From an uncultured Acetatifactor sp. (GTDB lineage Bacteria; Bacillota; Clostridia; Lachnospirales; Lachnospiraceae): a DNA stretch of 64,000 bases. The DNA lies in contig CANQUQ010000008.1 of the NCBI GenBank assembly GCA_947627115.1, positions 1 through 64,000 on the forward strand, given 5' to 3'. The notes under the pieces were generated by a model that was given only the letters and a program-made list of their open reading frames with translations, was not told where the DNA came from and did no database searches. The translations under genes and the position numbers were made by a program. Below are positions 1-5,709 of this stretch, piece after piece (position 1 is the first letter of the stretch; every line of letters starts with the position of its first letter).

Positions 1-338
1 AACTCTATGTACGGAATGGACAACGAGACATTGGAGACCACCTGCACGTACTGACGCACCCACTTATGCCGGGCAAAATCATAGATCAGACGGCCGTTAT
101 ATCTCTTATAGTCCGACACCACACGGTGGACGGCGGAAAGGGTCTTCCCTTTGCCGAACAGACCAACAAAACAGATGAGCTTACCGGTCCGGCATATGCG
201 CCATTCTTTGTATCTAATGTACTGAATGAGATCCTGCACGGCATACCGGACCAGCTTCACAGGGTGCTGGATACTGACCCGCACACAGACAGAGCAGCAG
301 ACCGCAAGAATGAGAACAAATATCACAATGATAGACAT
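1..338 (-). CDS. Zot/pI-like phage assembly ATPase, N-terminal part
   Basis: Partial gene running off the left edge; about 112 codons are visible. It starts at an ATG at 338, four bases after the stop of the preceding tiny gene, with GGAAGGCGG upstream. The protein opens with a hydrophobic segment (IIVIFVLILAVCC) and then carries a P-loop, GLFGKGKT, at about residues 52-59, followed by TLSAVHRVV. Known: filamentous-phage pI/Zot proteins are membrane ATPases that drive virion extrusion, with an N-terminal P-loop. Here a membrane helix precedes the P-loop, whereas classical pI has its helix after the ATPase domain. Position last in the module supports the call. It could be another FtsK/HerA-like ATPase, but the context argues for Zot. 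Confidence 0.72.
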   Translation of the reverse strand, partial: MSIIVIFVLILAVCCSVCVRVSIQHPVKLVRYAVQDLIQYIRYKEWRICRTGKLICFVGLFGKGKTLSAVHRVVSDYKRYNGRLIYDFARHKWVRQYVQVVSNVSLSIPYIE

Positions 339-342
339 AGTA

Positions 343-483
343 TCACCGCCTTCCCACGCTCAAGATGCTATGAGCGATAGAGCCGATGCAGTCCAGTATC
401 AGACTGAACACGATCAGGCCGACAACGACCTGCGGCGTGAACTCCGTGGATCCGTTACATATCATTTCAATGATCGCCTGCAT
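343..483 (-). CDS. Tiny single-helix membrane protein (46 aa) of the phage module
   Basis: Too short for the ORF track. It starts at ATG 483 behind a strong AAAGGAGGG site and encodes 46 residues with one hydrophobic helix (VVVGLIVFSLIL, about residues 19-30) and a basic end (GRR). Its first 22 bases overlap the end of the Cys-rich gene, and its stop lies four bases before the ATPase start, so it sits in a tight translational chain. Small one-helix proteins are typical of minor coat (pVII/pIX-like) or pVI-like proteins of filamentous phages; that role is inference from size and place. Confidence 0.7.
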   Translation of the reverse strand: MQAIIEMICNGSTEFTPQVVVGLIVFSLILDCIGSIAHSILSVGRR

Positions 484-641
484 TTCTTTTTCCCTCCTTT
501 ATACAAAGAATCAGGACAATAAAGAGACTGAGTGCAAAAACGGCACATATTCTTCTGTTTCCTGAAAATACTGCACTCGCTACAAAGCTTATTCTTTCGT
601 AGACATCTTACAAACTTATAACAGTAAAAATCACATATCAT
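462..641 (-). CDS. Cys-rich 59-aa protein, candidate zinc ribbon
   Basis: Not in the ORF track. The ATG at 641 overlaps the preceding stop as ATGA. The 59-residue product holds nine cysteines (positions 3, 7, 13, 20, 23, 33, 36, 42, 54), including two C-x2-C pairs (CSEC and CRFC) separated by nine residues, and many Lys/Arg residues (tail KGGKKKCRRSLK). This spacing fits a small treble-clef or zinc-ribbon nucleic-acid-binding fold. The Shine-Dalgarno site of the next gene lies inside its coding sequence. I recognise no family. It could be a phage regulator or a replication accessory protein; the absence of a membrane segment sets it apart from its neighbours. Confidence 0.65.
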   Translation of the reverse strand: MICDFYCYKFVRCLRKNKLCSECSIFRKQKNMCRFCTQSLYCPDSLYKGGKKKCRRSLK

Positions 642-1012
642 CGATCCAACCCCTTTCCCGTTATGCCAGAAACGGCCGAGCGGATCCGGCGGAACGCAAA
701 GAAGAAGAGGAGCAGCGCAATGATCAGGAGCAAATCGTTATGTATCACCTGCAGCTGATCCAGAACAGGACCATCACCACTGTCAGATCCGGATACGTCA
801 GATCCGGATACCGTCATAGACTCCAACTCATCACCTGCAGACAATGTTTCAAAAGAATCAACAGGAAGCTCACCAGATAAAATATCAACACTCCCCGGAA
901 GAACCTTGTTCTCTCCTCCAACGGAGATAGGGTCAACACCATATAAACTAAATAAAGACCCATAAAAGCAAGTACTACAATTAGTAAAAGTCGAGAAATA
1001 AAAATCATACAT
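638..1012 (-). CDS. Phage-module protein with acidic ectodomain and C-terminal anchor
   Basis: Reading from ATG 1012 (AGGAGG five bases upstream, the same leader AAAGGAGGTCTAT as the previous gene) gives 124 residues. The first roughly 25 residues are aromatic and not a clear signal peptide. An acidic Ser/Gly/Asp-rich stretch follows, with the duplicated motif VSGSD, then a strong helix (LLLIIALLLFFFAF) and a basic tail, RRIRSAVSG. From about codon 30 onward the codon pattern (GTT GAT, TCT GGT, GAG) looks coding. An internal ATG at 817 (ATGA overlap with the stop of the alternative 64-aa frame) would give a 59-residue one-helix protein instead. Which start is used cannot be decided here. Confidence 0.55.
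   Translation of the reverse strand: MYDFYFSTFTNCSTCFYGSLFSLYGVDPISVGGENKVLPGSVDILSGELPVDSFETLSAGDELESMTVSGSDVSGSDSGDGPVLDQLQVIHNDLLLIIALLLFFFAFRRIRSAVSGITGKGLDR
814..1008 (-). CDS. Alternative-frame 64-aa two-helix membrane protein
   Basis: An ORF in a second frame starts at ATG 1008, nine bases after the same AGGAGG, and encodes 64 residues with two hydrophobic segments (LLLIVVLAFMGLYLVYMV and LIFYLVSFLLILL). Its N-terminus looks more like a signal or membrane segment than that of the overlapping 124-residue frame. It ends in an ATGA overlap with an in-frame start of the other ORF. Either it is a real small membrane protein, or the first part is the displaced signal peptide of the larger product. 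T-rich DNA readily yields hydrophobic reading frames, so confidence is modest. Confidence 0.4.
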   Translation of the reverse strand: MIFISRLLLIVVLAFMGLYLVYMVLTLSPLEERTRFFRGVLIFYLVSFLLILLKHCLQVMSWSL

Positions 1013-1023
1013 ATAGACCTCCT

Positions 1024-1215
1024 TTATACATGCAGAACTACAGCTACTGCCCAAACAAGCACTATCAACAGAATAAAAAACAACATTCCATGAAAAGCTG
1101 ATTTCGCAAGTTCTTCCGGCAAGACCAAAGCAAGGCCAAACCTAACAGCGAACAACATTACAGGATAGGCCAAAATTAAACGATATACAGAAATTCCAAA
1201 AATCTCATCAGCCAT
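1024..1215 (-). CDS. Small two-helix membrane protein (63 aa) of the phage module
   Basis: The chosen start is ATG 1215, five bases after AAAGGAGGT; the longer ORF-track version begins inside the leader. The product MADEIFGISVYRL... has two membrane helices (about residues 12-30 and 43-62) and almost no loops. The stop is followed within a few bases by another AAAGGAGGTCTAT site, so it is read together with the next gene. Function unknown. Size and place resemble pVI-type or minor capsid proteins of filamentous phages, which is inference. Confidence 0.65.
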   Translation of the reverse strand: MADEIFGISVYRLILAYPVMLFAVRFGLALVLPEELAKSAFHGMLFFILLIVLVWAVAVVLHV

Positions 1216-1231
1216 ATAGACCTCCTTTTCT

Positions 1232-1260
1232 TTGACAAATATACAATTTTTTGTTATCAT
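1232..1260 (+). promoter_or_regulatory. Strong sigma-A-type promoter on the + strand
   Basis: TTGACA (1232-1237), a 17-base spacer and TATCAT (1255-1260). It faces the two + strand membrane-protein genes and lies back to back with the start of the - strand gene at 1215. Confidence 0.75.
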
Positions 1261-1287
1261 CTTCATAAAAACAAAGGAGACAATAAC

Positions 1288-1500
1288 ATGGATATACTGA
1301 ACGACATCATTGAAAACTTCACAGGAATTATTTTATTAATTGCTATCATTGTTACAATAATAAAATGGGCTATATTATATACAATCTTTAAATCTGCAAT
1401 CAGAAATGCAATAGTAGAAGCACACAATATAATCAACAACGACACACATAAAATCACTCCTGAAGAAGACTTCAAAAAAGAGATGAAAGGCTGGTCATGA
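1288..1500 (+). CDS. Small membrane protein (70 aa) on the opposite strand of the phage module
   Basis: It starts at ATG 1288 after AAAGGAGACAATAAC and lies under its own TTGACA-N17-TATCAT promoter. One long hydrophobic helix (GIILLIAIIVTIIKWAILYTIF, about residues 13-34) is followed by a charged cytoplasmic-type tail ending in FKKEMKGWS. A possible 28-codon ORF overlaps its stop as ATGA (1497-1583), with only a weak ribosome site. No family recognised. A self-promoted, opposite-strand gene inside a phage structural operon is typical of cargo ('moron') genes such as superinfection exclusion; that is inference. Confidence 0.65.
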   Translation: MDILNDIIENFTGIILLIAIIVTIIKWAILYTIFKSAIRNAIVEAHNIINNDTHKITPEEDFKKEMKGWS

Positions 1501-1566
1501 AAAAAGACCAAAACTCCCAAGATAACTCAAGCAGCAGCTTAATCTATTCCATAAAGGAGAAAAGGC

Positions 1567-1773
1567 ATGGAAAAACAGAATAACAACATCATCAGTGAAG
1601 AAAATGAAATATTACACGGTGACCTCATGTACACATTAGATAAGATTCGCTTCTGGGTAACAGTCATAGGAATCTATTTTCTATGCAAAATGATCATCAA
1701 CGTTGTCCTCTTTGTGGTATATTTTCAACTGATAATGACTATACTTAACGGACTAGGCAACTACTTAAAATAA
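1567..1773 (+). CDS. Small membrane protein (68 aa), second + strand cargo gene
   Basis: The start at ATG 1567 follows AAAGGAGAAAAGGC. It has a polar N-terminus (EKQNNNIISEENE), then two close hydrophobic segments (FWVTVIGIYFLCKMIINVVLFVVYF and the IMTIL region). Its 3' end overlaps the end of the convergent - strand 50-aa gene by nine bases. It is probably co-transcribed with the 70-aa gene from the promoter at 1232. Function unknown; the pair may be a unit, such as an exclusion or toxin-like membrane pair. Confidence 0.62.
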   Translation: MEKQNNNIISEENEILHGDLMYTLDKIRFWVTVIGIYFLCKMIINVVLFVVYFQLIMTILNGLGNYLK

Positions 1774-1917
1774 AATTTTGAATAGAATAAACAAAATAAG
1801 CGACGCAGCGAAAACAAACGCAACAACGGCAAAAAGATTAAAATTGTACCCCCAAATAGGTATATTGATTCGCATCACGTCCGCGCAAAAATTAAAAAGT
1901 ATACGCAAATTATCCAT
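1765..1917 (-). CDS. Tiny single-helix protein (50 aa) following the adsorption gene
   Basis: Too short for the ORF track. Start ATG 1917; its Shine-Dalgarno site GGGAGG is formed by the last codons of the adsorption-type gene, whose stop is two bases away, so the two are translationally coupled. The 50 residues end in a long hydrophobic helix (FNLFAVVAFVFAASLILFIL) with a single Lys near the end. Known: in filamentous phages a small membrane protein (pVI) follows pIII and caps the same virion end. A pVI-like role is therefore attractive but unproven. Confidence 0.7.
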   Translation of the reverse strand: MDNLRILFNFCADVMRINIPIWGYNFNLFAVVAFVFAASLILFILFKILF

Positions 1918-1919
1918 AA

Positions 1920-3596
1920 TTACCTCCCAAGAACTCGCGCAATAAAGATGATGATAAACATAACACCTATTGCATTGATATAGAAGCTTGGTATGAACTG
2001 GAAAACATCAGCCACCAAGCTAGGAAACACCGACATCATATTGATTAGATTTTTTAAAAAATTAAAACCATCAGACACATAAGTTGTCATAGAAGAAGAC
2101 GTAAAAGAACTACCATTACCAGTAGGATTACTAGGATCTGTAATCTGCTCCCTGTTGACTGTGCCATTCTCCTCATCTAAGACATCTACAAAAGCATCAC
2201 CTGTCAGAGTATTAAGTGCCATAAGCGGACCCGAATAAAAGACACCATCTTCAGAAACATAAGAAGCTCCAACATATATATAACCGTCCCAATGAACATT
2301 TTCAGCCGAATCAATATTTAAAAGTTTGTCTTGATCAAAATAGAACTTCCCCTTTCCTATAGTAGTAGATGCTACTTCGCGATTTTCAATAGTTCCGTCG
2401 GCATATTCAAGAGCAACAACAGCAATCACAGCAGTTTTATCATCAGGTATATACACAAGATCTTCCGGATGAGTAACACCAGACCATGTAACTTTATATC
2501 TGCCAGTAGTTATACCAGAATCCGCTATGCCTTTAATAAGGGAAAGATTAGTCAAATAAAAATCATTAAGATCTACAGTTTTATTTTCGCCACCAGCAGG
2601 AACAGTAACAATCACCTTACTATTGACATCAAATTTAACTAAGCTGCCAACATAAGTTTGTCCATTACAATTGACCTGCGGCTGCAAATAGACAACCCCA
2701 TCCCAAGAATGCCCTGGCGAGAACAATGCATTGAATCCACTGGCCTTACTTATATTAACGACAAATTCATTATCGCCAATGCTGCATTCACCAAGCTTAA
2801 CATTCTTATAGCTACTGTCAGAAACTTTATCTCTTACAAATGCAATCACCTTTTGATTAGTACATACAGAAATCTTGGAACCCAAAGACGTACCCTTCCA
2901 AGAGAATTTATACATATCTTCTTTTAATTTTACATAATCCACACCTGTAAGATACCAATCATCAAATTCAGCCACATCAACTTTCCAATCAAACCCACAA
3001 TTTTCTTTATATTCATCAACTAGATCTTTTACATAATCAAAACGATTAAAATCGGCACCATCAACCTCAACCATGCGTTTGTTCGGCAAGCCCTCAAAAG
3101 TATCAAATAAATACGGATCATTGTCAGAGTATTCTGAACCAATGAGAACTTCTAACATATACGGTGTATTACTGATAGATTGACCATCGAGTCTATAGGT
3201 ATTAACAGATTTATAATCACCCAACATATTGTACATAATTTCAGGGTGACTAGGCCCGCCCATCTGTTTGTAAGATGAAAGCATAAACGGCTCATCAGAA
3301 AAAGCATACAAACACACCATGGCACATCTTTTACCTTCCGGCGTAAGATACCAATAATAATTAGACACAAAATCTATATCACCACCCAGAAATTCCAAAA
3401 CATGAGTACGGGCAAATTCACCCGGTCCATAATAGCCTGATTCGACATTCAACTTCCAGCCCAATATATCGAACCTATAAAGTTCATCTCCGATTTCAGG
3501 CGAAGGTTCTGCAGCATGTACCATCAGTGCCGGACATAAAAGAACGGCCAGCACAAGGCAAACAGTAATATTCATAATTGTTACATGTTTCTTCAT
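1920..3596 (-). CDS. Secreted adsorption-type protein (pIII-like), membrane-anchored
   Basis: 558 residues; start ATG 3596 after ATGGAGGTAGATA. A signal peptide (KKHVTIMNITVCLVLAVLL, probable cleavage after VHA) leads into a large ectodomain with recurring Ig/FN3-like strand patterns (for example WDGVVYLQP and WDGYIYVGA, in similar settings). A short Ser/Thr/Gly-rich linker (about residues 490-510) follows. The C-terminus has an amphipathic stretch (FNFLKNLINMM) and a final helix ending in a basic tail (VMFIIIFIARVLGR). Large N-domain, flexible linker and C-terminal anchor is the architecture of filamentous-phage attachment proteins. It follows the coat gene and its terminator. No sequence-level homologue is recognised. 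Confidence 0.75.
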   Translation of the reverse strand: MKKHVTIMNITVCLVLAVLLCPALMVHAAEPSPEIGDELYRFDILGWKLNVESGYYGPGEFARTHVLEFLGGDIDFVSNYYWYLTPEGKRCAMVCLYAFSDEPFMLSSYKQMGGPSHPEIMYNMLGDYKSVNTYRLDGQSISNTPYMLEVLIGSEYSDNDPYLFDTFEGLPNKRMVEVDGADFNRFDYVKDLVDEYKENCGFDWKVDVAEFDDWYLTGVDYVKLKEDMYKFSWKGTSLGSKISVCTNQKVIAFVRDKVSDSSYKNVKLGECSIGDNEFVVNISKASGFNALFSPGHSWDGVVYLQPQVNCNGQTYVGSLVKFDVNSKVIVTVPAGGENKTVDLNDFYLTNLSLIKGIADSGITTGRYKVTWSGVTHPEDLVYIPDDKTAVIAVVALEYADGTIENREVASTTIGKGKFYFDQDKLLNIDSAENVHWDGYIYVGASYVSEDGVFYSGPLMALNTLTGDAFVDVLDEENGTVNREQITDPSNPTGNGSSFTSSSMTTYVSDGFNFLKNLINMMSVFPSLVADVFQFIPSFYINAIGVMFIIIFIARVLGR

Positions 3597-3610
3597 TATC
3601 TACCTCCATG

Positions 3611-3639
3611 AAAATAGGGGACGGAACCACCGCCCCCTA
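3611..3639 (-). terminator. Terminator between coat and adsorption genes
   Basis: On the - strand a 10-bp stem (TAGGGGGCGG pairing with CCGTCCCCTA, one G-U pair) with a 5-base loop is followed by TTTTC. It lies in the 86-base gap after the coat gene. Filamentous coliphages keep a terminator at the same place, which makes coat transcripts more abundant than pIII transcripts. Confidence 0.7.
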
Positions 3640-3682
3640 CTACCTGCTGACTTCTAAACGTTTCATCGGAACTTCACGAGCA

Positions 3683-3880
3683 TCAATGACCGGAAGCAGC
3701 CCTTCTGGCGATGCCGAAGATACCAAACCCGATACCGGCCAGGGACGCGATCAGCATGATATTGAGCGGGAACTCTGTGAACAGGCCCATCATGGTCTTG
3801 ACCAGATTGAGCAGCTCCGTCACGAGACTGGTATCAATGCTTGCCTCAGCCGCCGCAATGATAGGAATAAATGCAGACAT
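3683..3880 (-). CDS. Major coat protein-like (pVIII-like), 65 aa
   Basis: Start chosen at ATG 3880, directly after AAAGGAGGAAAGCTAT; the ORF-track start at 3925 is upstream of this ribosome site. The protein has a short hydrophobic N-terminal stretch ending near AAAEAS, a region with acidic residues (EASIDTSLVTELLNLV), a central hydrophobic helix (LNIMLIASLAGIGFGIFGI) and a basic tail, ARRAASGH. This acid-hydrophobic-basic layout is that of inovirus major coat proteins, whose basic end faces the DNA. It may mature by cleavage near residue 10-12. Strong ribosome site plus downstream terminator fit high expression. Confidence 0.75.
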   Translation of the reverse strand: MSAFIPIIAAAEASIDTSLVTELLNLVKTMMGLFTEFPLNIMLIASLAGIGFGIFGIARRAASGH

Positions 3881-3959
3881 ATAGCTTTCCTCCTTTCTCC
3901 GCGCGCGCGCAACGGTTAATAACAACCAGTTGTTTATCTAATGCCTATGGCCTAGATAC

Positions 3960-4241
3960 TTACTTCTTGTCCGCAGCTGAAGGCTTGACTATGATGCACC
4001 CGATCAGCTGCGCCCGATCACCGAAGCCCTTCGTGTAAATGAACTCCACTTCATCGCCGACCTTGCAATCGAGCTCCTCCCGGCAGAACTCATAACCACA
4101 GGAGACACCTGCAAGCTGGATAGAGTTCTCAGCCTCATACTCGGAAAAGCGCTTCGTATAGTAATAGTTGTAAAATTCGCTCTTTCCGTCCTTGCTCTTC
4201 GTTTTCTTGATTCCAACGATCTTAACCACATTCTGATCCAT
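3960..4241 (-). CDS. Small basic protein in the phage ssDNA-binding position, 93 aa
   Basis: Start ATG 4241 after ATGGAGGAAAAAAG. The 93-residue product is beta-rich by eye, with many aromatic residues (FYNYYYTKRF) and Lys residues, and the segment CKVGDEVEFIY typical of small beta-barrels. First gene of the module, immediately before the coat gene. Known: filamentous phages place an OB-fold ssDNA-binding protein (gpV) here, which coats the strand before packaging. Homology cannot be shown by reading alone; a general small OB-fold protein is the fallback. The 222 bases between this gene and acpP must contain its promoter and the element end. Confidence 0.6.
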   Translation of the reverse strand: MDQNVVKIVGIKKTKSKDGKSEFYNYYYTKRFSEYEAENSIQLAGVSCGYEFCREELDCKVGDEVEFIYTKGFGDRAQLIGCIIVKPSAADKK

Positions 4242-4345
4242 CTTTTTTCCTCCATATCTTCTTTTTGTACTGTTTAACTGTTGCAGAACTGGTTGTCGAA
4301 ATTAATTTTACATACAACATTTATGGCAAGAGCACCGGAAATGTA

Positions 4346-4374
4346 TTGACAAAACATCCCGCCTGGTGTATTAT
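4346..4374 (+). promoter_or_regulatory. Promoter of the fatty-acid synthesis operon
   Basis: TTGACA (4346-4351), 17-base spacer, TATTAT (4369-4374). Transcription would start near 4381, directly in the palindrome cluster, with acpP beginning at 4464. Confidence 0.8.
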
Positions 4375-4383
4375 CCCAATAAG

Positions 4384-4434
4384 TAGTTTGAAAGTCAAAA
4401 TAATTGAAAATCAAAATTCTTGATTTTCAAACTA
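4384..4434 (+). promoter_or_regulatory. FabT-like operator cluster before acpP
   Basis: Three TTGA/TCAA palindromes: TAGTTTGAAAGTCAAA (4384-4399), ATTGAAAATCAAAAT (4403-4417) and TTGATTTTCAAACTA (4420-4434). The outer two are near-exact inverted copies of each other (13 of 14 positions). They cover the first transcribed bases. Known: FabT, a MarR-type repressor, uses TTTGA-N3-TCAAA-type sites to control fab genes in Firmicutes. A MarR-type gene closes this same operon at 12063, so autoregulation of the whole unit is a direct inference. Confidence 0.75.
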
Positions 4435-4463
4435 TTAAAACGGATCAAAAAAGGAGAAGAATC

Positions 4464-4694
4464 ATGTTAGACAAAGTAAAGGCAGTAATTGAGGAAAAGT
4501 TGAACGCAGACGGAGTGGAGATCACCGAGAGCACCAGCTTTAAGGATGATCTGAATGCAGACTCCCTGGATCTGTTCGAGCTGGTAATGGCCCTGGAGGA
4601 TGAGTTCGGCATCGAAATTCCCTCGGAGGACCTGGAAAAGCTGACAACTGTGGGCAATGTGCTGGATTATCTGAAGGATAAGGGCATCGCGTAA
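4464..4694 (+). CDS. acpP: Acyl carrier protein
   Basis: 76 residues from ATG 4464 (AAAAAAGGAGAAGAATC upstream; the ORF-track start lies in the operator region). It carries the growing acyl chain on a phosphopantetheine arm attached to Ser in ADSLDLFELV. The protein is acidic and four-helical, with the usual ending (TVGNVLDYLKD). First gene of the fab operon, directly under the FabT-like operators, so carrier supply and chain synthesis are controlled together. Length and motif match the family. Confidence 0.97.
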   Translation: MLDKVKAVIEEKLNADGVEITESTSFKDDLNADSLDLFELVMALEDEFGIEIPSEDLEKLTTVGNVLDYLKDKGIA

Positions 4695-4707
4695 GCTTTT
4701 GAAAGGT

Positions 4708-5652
4708 ATGGTTACTGGTGTGAAGACGAAATTGACAGAGCTTCTGGGAATTCAATATCCCGTCATTCAGGGAGGCATGGCCTGGGTGGCGGAATATCAT
4801 CTTGCCGCGGCCGTCTCCAACGCAGGCGGCATCGGACTGATCGGAGCCGCATCCGCTCCTCCGGAGATAGTCAGAGAGCAGGTCAGAAAGTGCAGAGAGC
4901 TTACGGATAAGCCCTTCGGCGTCAATGTGATGCTGCTGAATCCCAATGCGGAGGAGGTGGCGAAGATCGTGGTGGAGGAAGGCGTTCCCGTGGTGACCAC
5001 GGGTGCAGGAAATCCGTCAAGATTTATGGGCCTTTGGAAGGAAGCCGGAGTAAAGGTGATCCCCGTGGTGGCCAGTGTGGCCATGGCCAGAATGATGGAG
5101 CGCGCCGGAGCCGATGCCGTGGTGGCGGAGGGAATGGAGAGCGGCGGCCATATCGGCAGCGTCACCACAATGGCGTTAGTGCCCCAGGTGGCGGACGCGG
5201 TCTCGATCCCCGTGATCGCGGCGGGCGGTATCGGTGACGGAAGAGGCCTGGCGGCGGCCCTGATGCTGGGAGCTGAGGGCGTCCAGATGGGGACCCGCTT
5301 TGTGGCGGCAAAGGAATCCATCGTACATGCCAATTATAAAGAGAGACTGCTCAAGGCTTCGGACATTGATTCCGAAGTGACGGGCATGAGCACCGGACAT
5401 CCGGTGCGCTCCCTGCGCAACAGGATGACCAGGGAGTATCTGCGGCTGGAAAAGGAGGGAGCAGATTTTATGGAGCTGGAGCAGCTGACTCTTGGCTCCC
5501 TGCGCAAGGCCGTGATAGAAGGCGATGTGGTAAACGGAACCGTCATGGCCGGACAGATAGCAGGTATGATCAAAAAAGAACAGAGCTGCAGTGAGATCAT
5601 CCAGGAGATCGTAGAGCAGGCTCAGGCGCTGCTGAACGGAGGGGACCGATAA
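4708..5652 (+). CDS. fabK: Enoyl-ACP reductase II (FMN-dependent)
   Basis: Catalyses the last reduction of each elongation cycle with FMN and NAD(P)H. Visible are the N-terminal LLGIQYPVIQGGMAW, the flavin-phosphate motif EGMESGGHIG, AAGGIGDGRGLAAAL and the C-terminal MAGQIAGMI, in the order of FabK/nitronate monooxygenase folds. The start is uncertain: TTG 4699, ATG 4708 or GTG 4720 (giving KTKLTELLG, as in many homologues) are all in frame and none has an ideal ribosome site; only GAAAGG at 4701 is near. Gap to acpP is a few bases. No fabI-type reductase is seen in the cluster, so FabK is likely the cell's enoyl reductase. Confidence 0.95.
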   Translation: MVTGVKTKLTELLGIQYPVIQGGMAWVAEYHLAAAVSNAGGIGLIGAASAPPEIVREQVRKCRELTDKPFGVNVMLLNPNAEEVAKIVVEEGVPVVTTGAGNPSRFMGLWKEAGVKVIPVVASVAMARMMERAGADAVVAEGMESGGHIGSVTTMALVPQVADAVSIPVIAAGGIGDGRGLAAALMLGAEGVQMGTRFVAAKESIVHANYKERLLKASDIDSEVTGMSTGHPVRSLRNRMTREYLRLEKEGADFMELEQLTLGSLRKAVIEGDVVNGTVMAGQIAGMIKKEQSCSEIIQEIVEQAQALLNGGDR

Positions 5653-5679
5653 GCTTCCCGCTGTCTTCGCGCTGCCTGG

Positions 5680-5693
5680 GCCGCCTTCGCGGC
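5680..5693 (+). other. GC-rich mini-hairpin before fabD
   Basis: GCCGC-cttc-GCGGC, ending 17 bases before the fabD ATG and just before its GAGAGG site. One of a recurring set of such hairpins in the window (see findings). Confidence 0.5.
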
Positions 5694-5709
5694 AGAGAAG
5701 AGAGGAATC

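Larger units (their letters stand above)
1..4260 (-). mobile_element. Inovirus-like (filamentous phage) prophage, right part
   Basis: Seen: an AT-richer block of tightly packed, mostly - strand genes ends just before the acpP promoter. In transcription order it holds a 93-residue basic protein, a 65-residue coat-like protein (acidic N-terminus, one hydrophobic helix, basic tail), a terminator, a 558-residue secreted protein with a Ser/Thr/Gly-rich linker and C-terminal membrane anchor, several 46-124 residue membrane proteins, and a P-loop ATPase. Known: this is the order of the filamentous-phage structural and assembly module (ssDNA-binding, pVIII, pIII, small proteins, pI/Zot). Inferred: an integrated or cryptic inovirus. 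Neither a replication initiator nor an integrase is visible; they would lie left of the window or be lacking. The right edge, somewhere in about 4250-4345, is an estimate. Confidence 0.8.

Noticed and set aside
66-522. + strand ORFs 66-380 and 226-522
   Set aside because: Shadows of the - strand ATPase, 46-aa and Cys-rich genes, which have ribosome sites and coherent coupling.
1497-1583. 28-codon ORF between the two + strand membrane genes
   Set aside because: ATGA overlap is attractive, but the ribosome site is weak and the peptide has no recognisable feature; mentioned only in the neighbour's entry.
2331-2927. + strand ORFs inside the adsorption-type gene
   Set aside because: No ribosome sites; the opposite frame has signal peptide, linker and anchor over 558 residues.
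4305-4331. dif/Xer-like site at the prophage edge (reverse strand: TCTTGCCATAA-N5-GTATGTAAAAT)
   Set aside because: The right arm matches a XerD arm at 9 of 11 positions, but the left arm is poor and the spacer is 5 instead of 6 bases. No second copy can be seen because the left end is outside the window.
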